Source: Palsa-461 sp963768185
Lineage (GTDB): Bacteria; Actinomycetota; Acidimicrobiia; Acidimicrobiales; RAAP-2
Length of the DNA stretch: 64,000 nucleotides
NCBI GenBank assembly: GCA_963768185.1
Contig: CAVYGS010000001.1
Span: 558,001-622,000 of the forward strand
Direction of reading: 5' to 3'
The notes under the pieces are model-generated. The model was given only the letters and a program-made list of their open reading frames with translations. It had not been told where the DNA came from and ran no database searches. A program made the translations under genes and the position numbers. Positions 7,943 to 17,668 of the stretch are shown in pieces; positions within the stretch are counted from its first letter, which is position 1, and the number at the start of each line of letters is the position of its first letter.

Positions 7943-9813
7943 GCGTCTCCTCCCAGCAACTTCACGATGGCGTCTTCGATCTCTCCGGCCCGGAACGGCA
8001 CGCCCTGCACCTTGTTCAGTGACTGGGCATCGACCAGGAACTCGGCCCGGATCATCTTGCTCAGCTGTCCGAGGTTGATCTCGGGAATCAAGACCTTCGG
8101 GTACCGGCGGACGACCGCGCCCAAGTTGAGCGGGAACGGGTTCAGGTAGTCGATGTGCGCCTGGGCGACCTTCAGGCCCCGTGCCCGGATCCGCCGAACG
8201 CCCGCGGTGATCGCTCCGTAGGTGGAGCCCCACCCGAGGACGAGCACCTCGGCGCCGTCCTCGTGGTCGACCTCCACGTCAGGCAGCTCCTTGGCGATGC
8301 CGGCGATCTTGGCGGCCCGCCACTTGACCATGGTCTCGTGGTTCTCGGGGTCGTAGGAGACGTTGCCCGTCGCGTCGGCCTTCTCCAGCCCGCCGATCCG
8401 GTGTTCGAGGCCGGGCACCCCGGGGGGCGCCCACGGGCGGGCGAGAGTCTCGGGGTCGCGCACGTAGGGAAGGAACGACGGGCTGCCGTCGTCTGCGGTG
8501 TGGTTGGGCTCGCTCGCGAAGCCCGGCTCGATCGGCCGGAGGGTCGAGAGGTCGGGGAGCTTCCAGGGCTCGGCCCCGTTGGCGAGATAGCCGTCCGAGA
8601 GCAGGATGACCGGCGTCCGATAGGTGACGGCCAGCCGCACCGTCTCGATCGCCGCATGGAAGCAGTCCGCCGGCGTCCGAGCGGCCACGATGGGAAGCGG
8701 CGCCTCGCCGTGGCGTCCGTACATGGCGTGCAACAGGTCGGCCTGCTCGGTCTTGGTCGGGAGGCCCGTCGAGGGACCACCCCGCTGGATGTCGACCACG
8801 ATGAGCGGGAGCTCGAGGTTGATGGCCAGGCCGATCGTCTCGGACTTGAGGTCCAAGCCCGGACCGCTCGTCGTCGTCACCCCGAGGGACCCGCCGAACG
8901 CAGCGCCGAGCGCCGATCCGACGCCGGAGATCTCGTCCTCCGCCTGAAAGGTCCGCACGCCGAACTCCTTGCGGCGTGACAGCTCGTGGAGCACGTCGGA
9001 CGCCGGGGTGATCGGGTAGCTGCCCAGGAACAAGGACAGTCCCGCCAGCCGGGCGGCCGTCAGGAGGCCCCACGCCAGCGCCTGGTTGCCGGTGATCTGG
9101 GTGTACTCACCCGGGGCGAAGTCGGCCGGGCGCACCTCGTAGTTGGAGGTGAAGAGCTCGGCGGTCTCACCAAAGTGGAAACCGGCCCGGAATGCCCGAG
9201 TGTTGGCCTCGGCCACGGGTGGGTTGTTGCCGAACCGGGTGGTGATCCACTCGAGGGTCGGCTCGATCGGCCGCGTGTAGAGCCAGCTCACGAGGCCCAG
9301 CGCGAAGAAGTTCTTCGATCGTTCGGCGTCGCGGGGCTTGACCCCGGCCTCCTTGCAGACCTCCTGGGTGATCGAGGTCATCGGGATCTCGTAGACGGTG
9401 TAGGCCGACAGCGAGTTGTCGGTCAGCGGGTTGCTGGAGTACCCCGCCTTGGTCAGATTGCGCTCCTCAAACGCGTCGACGTTGACCACCAGGGTGCCTC
9501 CCGCGGGGAGGAGCCCGATCTCAGCGCGCAGCGCCGCCGGGTTCATGACCACAAGGACGTCGGGCGCGTCCCCTGGCGTCAGAATGTCGTGATCCGAGAT
9601 ATGAACCTGGAAGGCCGAAACTCCCGCCAGGGTCCCGGCCGGCGCCCTGATCTCCGCCGGGAAGTCCGGGAAGGTCGAAAGGTCATTGCCGAGGAGCGCG
9701 CTCGAGGTGGTGAACCGATCACCGGTGAGCTGCATCCCGTCGCCCGAGTCCCCGGCAAACCGGATGACGACTCGGTTGAGCTGTTCAGTCACGTGCTTGG
9801 TACCGGTTGCCAC
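7939..9813 (-). CDS. korA: 2-oxoacid:ferredoxin oxidoreductase, fused gamma-alpha subunit
   Basis: 624 residues from GTG 9813, preceded by a good ribosome-binding site (AGGAAAGG about 8 bases upstream). Residues about 10-190 form the gamma domain (VVIRFAGDSGDGMQLTGDRF, DVLVVMNPAALRAEIG). Residues about 215-600 form the alpha domain (LFLGSYPITPASDVLHELSR, TTSGPGLDLKSETIGLA, DIQRGGPSTGLPTKTEQADL). It forms the heterodimer with KorB just downstream. A GTG start rather than a longer upstream frame is chosen because conservation begins within ten residues of it. The 270-base gap to the divergent aldolase gene shows no gene and should hold both promoters. Confidence 0.92.
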   Translation of the reverse strand: MATGTKHVTEQLNRVVIRFAGDSGDGMQLTGDRFTTSSALLGNDLSTFPDFPAEIRAPAGTLAGVSAFQVHISDHDILTPGDAPDVLVVMNPAALRAEIGLLPAGGTLVVNVDAFEERNLTKAGYSSNPLTDNSLSAYTVYEIPMTSITQEVCKEAGVKPRDAERSKNFFALGLVSWLYTRPIEPTLEWITTRFGNNPPVAEANTRAFRAGFHFGETAELFTSNYEVRPADFAPGEYTQITGNQALAWGLLTAARLAGLSLFLGSYPITPASDVLHELSRRKEFGVRTFQAEDEISGVGSALGAAFGGSLGVTTTSGPGLDLKSETIGLAINLELPLIVVDIQRGGPSTGLPTKTEQADLLHAMYGRHGEAPLPIVAARTPADCFHAAIETVRLAVTYRTPVILLSDGYLANGAEPWKLPDLSTLRPIEPGFASEPNHTADDGSPSFLPYVRDPETLARPWAPPGVPGLEHRIGGLEKADATGNVSYDPENHETMVKWRAAKIAGIAKELPDVEVDHEDGAEVLVLGWGSTYGAITAGVRRIRARGLKVAQAHIDYLNPFPLNLGAVVRRYPKVLIPEINLGQLSKMIRAEFLVDAQSLNKVQGVPFRAGEIEDAIVKLLGGDA

Positions 9814-10083
9814 TGATCTGGCCTTTCCTGAGCCCTCGCCACGTCCCACCAGCCGGGACCGCGAGCCCCCAAAGCCCTCTACCACCAGGCCTGACGCGAT
9901 TTCAGGCCGATGAAATTTGTGTTGCAAAGTCAGCATACCGCCGAGCACTCGATCCACCGGGACCCGGTCTGGCGGGGATGGTCCGGGGACTTTCGTCAAC
10001 GAACGGCACCTCCGCCGAATCGGTCGCCGCTCCTCGTCTCGCCCTAGGGTGGTGGCCGCGTCCTCGGAGTCCAAGGAGTTCCG

Positions 10084-10978
10084 GTGAACCCACAACAACT
10101 TGAGAAGGTCCGTTCGGGTAGCGGCTTCATCGCTGCCTTGGATCAAAGCGGGGGGAGCACTCCCAAGGCGCTCAAGCTGTACGGGATCCCCGAAGATGCG
10201 TATTCCGGCGAGGACGAGATGTTCGCGCTGGTACAAGAGATGCGAGCCAGGATCGTCACGAGCCCGAGCTTCGGCGGCGATCGGATCGTCGCCGCGATCC
10301 TCTTCGAGGGGACGCTCGACCGGGAGATCGAAGGTCTGGACTCGGCGACCTACCTCTGGACCATGAAGAACGTCGTCCCCTTCCTCAAGATCGACAAGGG
10401 GCTGACCGAAGAGTCCGACGGGGTCCAGCTCATGAAACCGATCCCCGACCTCGACGAGCTTCTCAAGAAGGCCCTGGCCAAGGGGGTCTTGGGCACGAAG
10501 ATGCGCTCGGTGATCCTGCTGGCCGACAAGGTCGGGGTGCAGCGGATCGTCGACCAGCAGTTCGAGCTGGCACATCAAATCCTGGCCGCCGGGCTGATCC
10601 CGATCATCGAACCGGAGATCGACATCCACTCTCCACAGAAGTCCGAGGCGGAGGATCTCCTCTGGTCAGCAATCGAGGGACACCTCGAGCAGGTGCCGTC
10701 GACCGACCAGGTGATGCTCAAGCTGACCCTGCCGAACGCGGCCGACTTCTATGCAGACTTCGTGCGCCACCCGCAGGTGGCTCGAGTCGTCGCGCTGTCC
10801 GGTGGGTACTCCCGAGATGACGCCAACGAGCTCCTGGTCAAGAACCACGGGGTGATCGCAAGCTTCTCGCGCTCTCACCGAAGGCCTGACCGCCCAGCAA
10901 AGCGATCACGAGTTCGATGCCATGCTCGACGCGGCGATCGGCAGCATTTACCGGGCGTCGACCGAGAAGGTCGACTAG
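10084..10978 (+). CDS. Class I fructose-bisphosphate aldolase, frameshifted near the C-terminus
   Basis: GTG start at 10084 with an AAGGAG ribosome-binding site five bases upstream; a TAGGGT hexamer at 10045 is a plausible -10 element. N-terminal MNPQQLEKVRSGSGFIAALD, SGGSTPKALKLYGI, LKIDKGLTEE (Schiff-base region of class I aldolases) and PIIEPEIDIHSPQK identify the fructose-1,6-bisphosphate aldolase class I family of glycolysis and gluconeogenesis. After VIASFSR near 10875 the frame shifts; the continuation (ALTEGLTAQQSDHEFDAML, then AAIGSIYRASTEKVD, stop 10976-10978) is present in another frame, so about two bases appear to be missing. Its stop shares the CTAG with the stop of the convergent TPR gene. 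Confidence 0.88.
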
Positions 10979-12613
10979 CGCTTCGTCGTGGTTCCCCTTG
11001 GCGCGGACTTCGCCCGGGGTCGACGGCTCCGCTGACGTCCAAGCGCCTCGAGTCTCGCCTGGACGTCGTAGGCGTCGCGGTCCGCCCGAGCCACCCGGAG
11101 AAAGAGCTCACGCGCCCTCGGCACGTCTCCCACGCGTTCGTAGAGATCCGCCAGGGCGTACCACTGTCGAATGTGCCGCTCAGCCGGGTTTCGGAGCGTC
11201 TTGGCGGTCCCTCCGCTCGCAAGTAACGAGATCGCTCCCGCAACGTCACCGGTATCGGCGAGCGCCCCGGCGCCCACGATGCGGGCTTCGGCGATGAGTT
11301 CGGCGCCCGCCGAACCCCGGCGAAGTTCGGTCCACAGCTCCGCCACCTTCGGGGTCCGACCCAGCGCTCGATAGCAGTCCATGAGCGCGGGAATTTCGGT
11401 CGTTCTCCCCGCTGAGCTCCGAGTACGAGCTCAGGTATCGGGCGGCCTCTCGCCAGTACCCAAGGCGATAGGAGGCCAGTCCAGCGACCTCGATCAGGGC
11501 GACGACGGTTGGAACCTGGTTCAGCACCGACTTGGACAGCCGCAGTGCCTCTTGGAAGCGGCCCGCCTCATACGCCGCAATCGACTGTTCAGATCGTCTT
11601 ACGAGGTAATCGCGCTGGCGCTTCGTGGCGACGACAGCCCCTTCCCTGATCTCCGCCGCCACATTCGTCGGCAAGGACTGGGTCCTCGGGACACGCGCGG
11701 CGCCCGACTGAGTCGGCCGAGCCGACGCCGATCGCGGGGAGTTGCCTCCGCGAGACCTTGCCTGTCCATTGTCGGTATCGACCCTGACCCATTCGTCCAT
11801 TGGCGCGGGGCGGGATTTGGAAGACCCCCACCTCGGCGGTTCCACCTTCTTGGCGTCGGCCGCACTCCGGCTCACCTGAAACGCGCCTCGGCGTGCCACA
11901 CCGCCCCAGCCGCGGCCGGCGGCTGGCAGCGGTGAACGTTGGCTGTCCCGGCGACCGGTCTCGCCGCGCGGATCGGATCGACCGGATCTCGACGAGCCCC
12001 TTCCTACGGGCGTGCGAGTGCGTTCGCCGCCACTCGTAGGCCGCCGCTCCCCGGTACCCGACGGCCTGCGACTGGCGACTGGCAGAGGTGAACGCTGGCC
12101 GTCCCGGCGACCGGTCTCGTCGCGCTCATCGGATCGACCGGGTCTCGACGAGCCCCTTCCTCCAGGCGTGCGAGTGCGTTCGCCGCCACTCGTAGGCCGC
12201 CGCTCCGCCGTCCCGGACTTCCTACGGCCATCAGCCGGACGCGGCCCCCGTGCATTTCGACTTTCGCCGTCGCGCTGAGCTCTAGCCGGACGACCTGAGG
12301 CGGTGGTTCTCGGATACCGCGATGTCGGCTGCGAGGGTTCTCCGCTTGATGAGCTCCGACCCGATGGTCGTCGCGACGTCGAACCTTGCGAAGCTCCCCT
12401 ACGGCCACCACTTCGATTTCGGTTGGCGCCTGGACCTGCGAAATCTCGGGCTACGCCCGTGCGTTTCCCCTTGGGTGGTCCGGGCCGACCCGAGCGAGCC
12501 GTCTTGCTGCCTGCCGAGACCCGTGGTTTCGAGGTCGATCCGGGCCGGGGAGGCCGAGCCGCTGCACCGGGAACCTGACGAGGGGTCCGGGCGCGATTTG
12601 GCTCCTTTGGCAC
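10975..12613 (-). CDS. TPR-repeat protein with long basic repetitive N-terminus, frameshifted
   Basis: Reads from GTG 12613. Residues 1-270 are Arg/Ser/Gly/Pro rich and disordered, containing two near-identical tandem units of about 52 residues (ERRPTSGGERTRTPGGRGSS type), encoded by a 156-bp tandem DNA repeat around 11927-12235. The C-terminal part holds tetratricopeptide-like helices (QRDYLVRRSEQSIAAYEAGR, FQEALRLSKSVLNQVP, LASYRLGYWREAARYLS). Near 11390 the frame shifts; the continuation (ALMDCYRALGRTPKVAELW to APRGTTTKR) ends at 10975-10977, sharing a CTAG with the aldolase stop. Function is unknown; a very basic tail could bind RNA or DNA. It lies just downstream of the rrn terminator. 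Confidence 0.7.
11927..12235. repeat. Tandem repeat, two copies with 156-bp period
   Basis: Two adjacent copies, for example the shared GCGTTCGCCGCCACTCGTAG beginning near 12020 and again near 12176. The period is a multiple of three, so it repeats 52 residues of the basic N-terminus of the TPR protein without breaking the frame. Identity is high but not perfect. Confidence 0.75.
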
Positions 12614-12663
12614 CGAGCGAGTGTAGGTGCCGGCCTGTGACGTCCTTCACCGTCTGAACGCGA

Positions 12664-12690
12664 CAAGTGCCCGCTTTTGGCGGGCACTTG
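12664..12690 (-). terminator. rrn operon terminator hairpin
   Basis: A perfect 11-bp inverted repeat (CAAGTGCCCGC, 5-base loop, GCGGGCACTTG) lies a few bases past the 5S rRNA 3' end. No long U tract follows, which is common for actinobacterial terminators. It separates the rrn operon from the TPR gene. Confidence 0.7.
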
Positions 12691-12696
12691 TCTCAG

Positions 12697-12815
12697 AATC
12701 CCGGCGGCGTCCTACTCTCCCAGGGGGCCTCCCCCCAAGTACCATCGGCGCTGGCGGGCTTAACTGCCGTGTTCGGAATGGGAACGGGTGTTTCCCCGCC
12801 GCCATGGCCACCGGA
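12697..12815 (-). rRNA. rrf: 5S ribosomal RNA
   Basis: About 119 bases reading on the minus strand as the typical 5S: a 5' TTTCCGGTGGCCATGGCGG, the central CCGTTCCCATTCCGAACACG, and the 3' GAGAGTAGGACGCCGCCGGG. Ends are approximate to a few bases. It follows the 23S gene by about 70 bases and precedes the terminator hairpin. Confidence 0.93.
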
Positions 12816-12869
12816 AACCGTGCGCTCTCCCCCGCGGGGGGATCAGCTGCCGCAGCAGCCCTGAGCGTT

Positions 12870-12887
12870 CCAAAGCGAGCACGAGCA
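12870..12887 (-). other. 23S rRNA processing stem, 3' arm
   Basis: CCAAAGCGAGCACGAGCA on the plus strand is the exact reverse complement of TGCTCGTGCTCGCTTTGG at 18211-18228. The 18-bp perfect pairing brackets the 23S gene and is the expected RNase III processing stem. Confidence 0.85.
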
Positions 12888-13183
12888 AGCTCCAAGCCCT
12901 CGGCCGATTAGTACCGGTCGGCTGAACACATTGCTGTGCGTACACCTCCGGCCTATCAACGTGGTGATCTGGCCACGGGCCTTACCAGGTTTCCCTGTGG
13001 GAGATCTCATCTCGAAACGGGCTTCGCACTTAGATGCCTTCAGCGCTTATCCCATCCGTAGGTCGCAAACCAGCCGTGCCCTTGGCAGGACAACTGGCAC
13101 ACGAGAGCTACGTCCGTCCCGGTCCTCTCGTACTAGGGACAGCCTTTCTCAGATCTCCTACGGCTGCATCGGATAGGGACCGA

Positions 13184-13920
13184 CATTTTTGTTACTACCG
13201 ACCATGCAGTCGGCGGTCAGATCATTTCTGCCTGACTCTGCATGTCGCCATGCAGATCGGACCATCCCTTCACTCTGCGAAAGAGTGCCTGGCATCTGGT
13301 CTCTGAGGATTCTGGAGTTTGAGCGCTGACCGGCGGCGATACCTACCACCGCCGTTCATTCGCTGGGCCAGCTCGGCCAGTCGAGCAAAACCTTCCGCCG
13401 ACTGGTGCTCTCCCGCCGCCATTGCTTGCACAATGGATGCGAAAGCCCGAAACTCCCGTTGCTTCGCGCTCAGTATCGGATTTCGCTCGAAGAAAGGAAG
13501 GACTCGATCGATCAAGTCCTCACGTCGTCGAACAACCAAGACATAAGTGTGGTCGTTCGACGATCGGTGGTTCTCGCGTAGATAACCACAACCGAGCGTG
13601 GCTTGAATCAACTCAAGCAATCCCAGCCGGACGACATCCTGGCTGACCCGGAACTCCGGAACCAGTTGCCAACCAAGCTTGGTGCTCAAGTTGCGATGAA
13701 TCGCTACGTGAAAACACCCTTCACCATCTACGAAGCCCGCGATGTACGCCTCCAGCCTTTCCTGCTGATTAACCGCACCTGTCGCATTTTTACTTATACC
13801 GACCGTCATATCTACAAACGTACAGAGCAGATGTGACAAACCAACTGTTTACGATATAAGTAGCGCAGGATACTCGGTCTTTCCAGCATATGGCCAAGTT
13901 TATAGACAGCGCGTTCGTTC
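13184..13920 (-). ncRNA. Group I intron L2604 in 23S rRNA, with LAGLIDADG ORF
   Basis: 737 bases. The 5' exon ends GACAGU and pairs with an internal guide GCUGUC at 13905-13910, giving P1 with the diagnostic U.G pair at the splice site; the intron ends in G (13184). Core elements on the minus strand are P TGCTGGAA (13881-13888), Q GGTTAATCAGCAGG (13761-13774), R CCTCAGAGACCAGATG (13293-13308) and S AAGGGATGGTCC (13259-13270); R and S form P7 through GACCA/TGGTC. A homing-endonuclease gene fills the region between Q and R (P6). It sits after U2604, in the peptidyl-transferase centre. Confidence 0.93.
13270..13809 (-). CDS. Intron-encoded LAGLIDADG homing endonuclease (intron L2604)
   Basis: 179 residues from ATG 13809 (a TTG at 13839 would add ten). 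One LAGLIDADG motif, YIAGFVDGEGCFHVAI, at residues about 22-37 implies a homodimer like I-CreI or I-CeuI; the acidic residue of GFVDGEG is the expected metal ligand. Such enzymes cut the intron-less allele and start intron homing; some act as maturases. The frame runs through core element Q (GAVNQQE) and R (NPQRPDARH), and its stop abuts S, so coding and ribozyme sequences are superimposed. GC content is clearly lower than in host genes, a sign of transfer. No clear ribosome-binding site is visible. Confidence 0.88.
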   Translation of the reverse strand: MTVGISKNATGAVNQQERLEAYIAGFVDGEGCFHVAIHRNLSTKLGWQLVPEFRVSQDVVRLGLLELIQATLGCGYLRENHRSSNDHTYVLVVRRREDLIDRVLPFFERNPILSAKQREFRAFASIVQAMAAGEHQSAEGFARLAELAQRMNGGGRYRRRSALKLQNPQRPDARHSFAE

Positions 13921-13954
13921 ACTGTCTCGCGACGTTCTAAACCCAGCTCGCGTA

Positions 13955-13990
<36 letters not shown>

Positions 13991-13991
13991 G

Positions 13992-14037
<46 letters not shown>

Positions 14038-14262
14038 TCCCGTCGATATGGACTCTTGGGGAAGATGAGCCTGTTATCCCCGGGGTACCTTTTATCCGTT
14101 GAGCAACGGCGCTTCCACAAGCAACCGCTGGATCACTATGCCCTGCTTTCGCACCTGCTCGACTTGTGAGTCTCGCAGTCAAGCTCCCTTTTGCCATTGC
14201 ACTCGACAGCTGATTGCCAACCAGCCTGAGGGAACCTTTGGGCGCCTCCGTTACGTTTTAGG

Positions 14263-14570
14263 CAATCTGTTAGCCCGGTAACTTGTACCGTCTCGAGGTC
14301 ATTTCTGCCTCGATCTGCACGTCGCCGTGCAGTTCAGACCATCCCATCACCCGTTGAAGATCAACGGGGCTCTCGTTGTGGTCGTTGGGGTAGGCAACAG
14401 TTTCATTGCCCAACCTGCTGATTGTCCGCACTGGTCAGATTTTTACTCGCCATTGTCACAACCGTAACTACACGGCGTGACAGGCGGAGTACTGCCAGAT
14501 ACTCGGGTGTTCCAGCATACGCCGAGAGTTTTATCTCACATGGTTACCCATGATTCGCCCCATTTTGTTA
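14263..14570 (-). ncRNA. Group I intron L2262 in 23S rRNA, compact, no ORF
   Basis: 308 bases. The 5' exon end UCGCCU pairs with an internal guide GGGCGA (14555-14560), giving six-base-pair P1 with a terminal U.G; the intron ends in G at 14263. P is TGCTGGAA (14510-14517), Q is GGACAATCAGCAGG (14414-14427), S is GGGATGGTCT. The R strand is divergent (GACCA within CAACGACCACAACG near 14379-14383), but still pairs with TGGTC of S. It shares the 11-base block GGCAGAAATGA (14299-14309) near the 3' end with the L1923 and L2604 introns. There is no endonuclease gene, so mobility would need one supplied in trans. Confidence 0.88.
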
Positions 14571-14854
14571 AGGCGACCGCCCCAGTCAAACTACCCACCT
14601 GACGCTGTCCCTGATCCGGATTACGGACCCAAGTTAGAGTCCCGGCACAGAAAGGGTGGTATTTCAAGGTTGCCTCCACACTGGCTGGCGCCAATGCTTC
14701 AAAGGCTCCCACCTATCCTACACAAACTGTACCAAAACCCAACATCAAGCTGTAGTAAAGGTCCACGGGGTCTTTCCGTCCTGATGCAGCTAACGAGCAT
14801 CTTTACTCGTACTTCAATTTCGCCGGGTCTGTGGTTGAGACAGTAGGAAAGTCG

Positions 14855-14909
<55 letters not shown>

Positions 14910-15686
14910 CACATTTGTTACTCACCTTATATGACACCAACATTCTGCTGATGTGCATACAGGTGGGCCAGGTCATTTCTGCCCAGCTCCCCATGTCGCC
15001 ATGGGGGTCGGACTGTATCTTTTCCACCTACTAGAAGATGTAGGGCGGAACCCCACGTACAGTCTCTGAGGATCCCGCAAGGATCTGTCCGATCGACCGT
15101 GTCCGCTGTTTGCCATGTGCATTCATGCCGTAGGCAAGACAGACAATCCGCTCGAACCCCGAACGTGTGAGGTGCTCCTTCGCTCGCATTCGCCGAACGA
15201 TGTCAGCGAACACCTCAAAGTCGCCCAGTTTCACGATCAACTGATGTTCCTCGAAGAACGGCAACACTGCTGCCTCAAGATCTCTGAGCGCCTCGACCAC
15301 GAAGGTCAACACACTGCTGTTCGGGCCTTTCGGACGTACCCGTCCGCAGCCGAAGAATGAGATCATCGCTTCCAGAACGTTTCGATGATCCTGGTGCTGG
15401 TAGACGTGGAACGAAGGTTGTACCTGCCACCCTCCATGTCGATGCATCATCGAACTCCGATGCACTGACACGCAAAAGCAGCCTTCGCCATCCACAAATC
15501 CAACAATCCAGTTGGGTTCGAGCACGTCGATCAGACAGGCGGTTTCCTGCTGATTGTCCGCACCGGACGGATTTTCACTTCTCACGCGACGAATCGTACG
15601 AAGACGATGTGACGTGAGTGAGTACCGCCGGATACTCGGATGTTCCAGCAAACAGTGGGGTTTTCCAACGGCCAAGTTGGAACTTC
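14910..15686 (-). ncRNA. Group I intron L1923 in 23S rRNA, with LAGLIDADG ORF
   Basis: 777 bases. The 5' exon end UAACGGU pairs with an internal guide GCCGUUG (15666-15672), seven base pairs with U.G at the splice site; the last base is G at 14910. P TGCTGGAA is at 15643-15650, Q GGACAATCAGCAGG at 15546-15559, R CCTCAGAGACTGTAC at 15058-15071, and S AAGATACAGTCC at 15010-15021; P7 is GACTGTA/TACAGTC, fully complementary. The endonuclease gene lies between Q and R. The site CGGT/CCTAAGG is the same 23S position used by the I-CeuI intron of Chlamydomonas. Confidence 0.94.
15031..15585 (-). CDS. Intron-encoded LAGLIDADG homing endonuclease (intron L1923)
   Basis: 184 residues from GTG 15585; the open frame extends further upstream to a TTG at 15675, but that part is unlike the L2604 enzyme. 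A single motif WIVGFVDGEGCFCVSV lies at residues about 25-40. The N-terminus GADNQQETACL is the translated Q element, as in the L2604 ORF, and the end ILAGSSETVRGVPPYIF crosses R; the TAG stop lies in P8. The two ORFs share the layout and the motif but differ widely elsewhere. A homodimeric enzyme cutting the intron-less L1923 site (the I-CeuI site) is predicted. Base composition is less GC-rich than host genes. Confidence 0.87.
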   Translation of the reverse strand: MRSENPSGADNQQETACLIDVLEPNWIVGFVDGEGCFCVSVHRSSMMHRHGGWQVQPSFHVYQHQDHRNVLEAMISFFGCGRVRPKGPNSSVLTFVVEALRDLEAAVLPFFEEHQLIVKLGDFEVFADIVRRMRAKEHLTRSGFERIVCLAYGMNAHGKQRTRSIGQILAGSSETVRGVPPYIF

Positions 15687-15698
15687 ACCGTTATAGTT
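15687..15698 (-). other. 12-nt 23S rRNA micro-exon between introns L1923 and L1911
   Basis: The minus strand reads AACTATAACGGT, identical to E. coli 23S bases A1912-U1923, the loop and 3' strand of helix 69. It is both the 3' exon of intron L1911 and the whole 5' exon of intron L1923; the seven bases needed for the L1923 P1 helix fit inside it. Confidence 0.93.
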
Positions 15699-16073
15699 CA
15701 CGCGATTCCCCGTGTCGCCACGAGGCGTGGACCATATCTTCATCCCTCTGCTTCAAAGAGGGAGCTCTGCGTATGGCCTCTGAGGATTCCCGCTCCGCAG
15801 ACAACTGCTCCACAGTGGCAGGGATTGTCGAAGCTTCCCTTCCACCCTTGTGTTCCCACGACCCGAATTTCGGGTTAGGCAACAATCGGAGCAGGCCTGA
15901 GCAAGCGGGCCTTTCCTGCTGATTGTCCGCACCGGACGAATTTTCACTGCCCGCTACCGAAATCGGAAATGACCGATGAGGTCTTGGGCGAGTATCGCCG
16001 GATACTCGGGGTTTCCAGCATTTAGCAGAGTTTGTTCCAGGGGATTACTCCCCTGGAGCCGCAACTTGTGCTT
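15699..16073 (-). ncRNA. Group I intron L1911 in 23S rRNA, no ORF
   Basis: 375 bases. The 5' exon end GGCCGU pairs with an internal guide GCGGCU (16057-16062) with U.G at the splice site; the intron ends in G at 15699. P TGCTGGAA (16013-16020), Q GGACAATCAGCAGG (15915-15928), R CCTCAGAGGCCATAC (15771-15785) and S AAGATATGGTCC (15729-15740) are all present, P7 being GGCCATA/TATGGTC with one G.U. The region between Q and R (about 130 bases) contains no open frame. Unlike the other three, it lacks the 3' GGCAGAAATGA block and ends soon after a short GGCGAC-loop hairpin. Confidence 0.92.
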
Positions 16074-16937
16074 ACGGCCGCCGTTTACCGGGGCTTAGGT
16101 TCAGAGCTTCACCCGAGGGCTAACCCTTCCCCGTAACCTTCCGGCACCGGGCAGGCGTCAGAGCGTATACATCGTCTTAGGACTTCGCACGCTCCTGTGT
16201 TTTTAGTAAACAGTCGCTTTCCCCTATTCACTGCGACCTCCTCGAGCTCGGGACGCGAAGTCCTTCACCCTATTGAGGCCCTCCTTCTCCCGAAGTTACG
16301 GAGGTATTTTGCCGAGTTCCTTAACCACAGTTCTCCCGATCGCCTTGGTATTCTCTACCCGCCCACCTGTGTCGGTTTGGGGTACGGGCGCCGTGTCAGC
16401 TCGCTAGGAGCTTTTCTCGACAGCTTGGGATTAGTGACTTCGCCTGGTGTGGCTCGGCATCGCGCCTCAGGATATGTGAGACCCGGATTTGCCTAGGTCT
16501 CTCCCTACACGCTTACCCCAGGACAACCAACGCCTGGGCTCACCTACCCTCCTGTGTCCCTCCCTCGCTTTCCTCGCTAGGGCCGGTCGGTTCGACCCGA
16601 AGGTCAGCCCCTTAGTATCCCTAGTCCGGAATGGGCGCGGACACGGCGGTACTGGAATATCAACCAGTTGTGCATCGACTACGCCTTTCGGCCTCGCCTT
16701 AGCTCCCGACTTACCCTGGGAGGATTAGCCTTCCCCAGGAACCCTTGGGCTTACGGCGGAGGGGTTTCTCACCCCTCTCTCGCTACTCATACCAGCATTC
16801 GCACTCGACCACGCTCCACGAGGGTTCACACCCCCGCTTCTCTGCGAGATCGACGCTCCCCTACCACTCCTGTCATAAGACAGAAATCCGCAGCTTCGGC
16901 TCTAGGCTTGAGCCCCGTTACATTGTCCGCGCAGGAC

Positions 16938-17004
<67 letters not shown>

Positions 17005-17394
17005 TTCTGCGTTCCCACATCGTTTTCCACTTAGCCTAGAATTTGGGGCCTTAGCTGGCGGTCTGGGCTGTTTCCCTTTCGACCAACGAAGCTCATCCCC
17101 CGTGGTCTCACTGCCAGGCTCTGGAGCATCGGCATTCGGAGTTTGATTGGGGTCAGTAAGCTTGTAGGCCCCCTAGCCCATTCAGTGCTCTACCTCCGAT
17201 GCTGAACGCCCGACGCTGCACCTAAATGCATTTCGGGGAGAACCAGCTATCACCGAGTTTGATTGGCCTTTCACCCCTAACCACAGGTCATCCCCCCTGT
17301 TTTCAACCAAGGTGGGTTCGGCCCTCCACGGGGTCTTACTCCCGCTTCAGCCTGCCCATGGCTAGCTCACTCGGCTTCGGGTCTACAGCATGCG

Positions 17395-17431
<37 letters not shown>

Positions 17432-17632
17432 ACCCCTCTCGGGTTAACCTCGCCACACACCGTAACTCGCTGGCTCATTCTTCAAAAGGCACGCCATCGC
17501 GGCCGGCAACCCAACATATGCTGATCTGTCCTTATTGGTGATTGCTCACCGCAAATTGGATCAGCGTCGGGGCCAACGACGCTTTGACTGTTTGTAAACC
17601 AACGGTTTCAGGTACTATTTCACTCCCCTCCC

Positions 17633-17668
<36 letters not shown>

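Noticed and set aside
7939..10629. An 896-residue extended KorA
   Set aside because: The extra N-terminus runs antisense to the aldolase gene and lacks conservation; the GTG at 9813 has a good ribosome-binding site.
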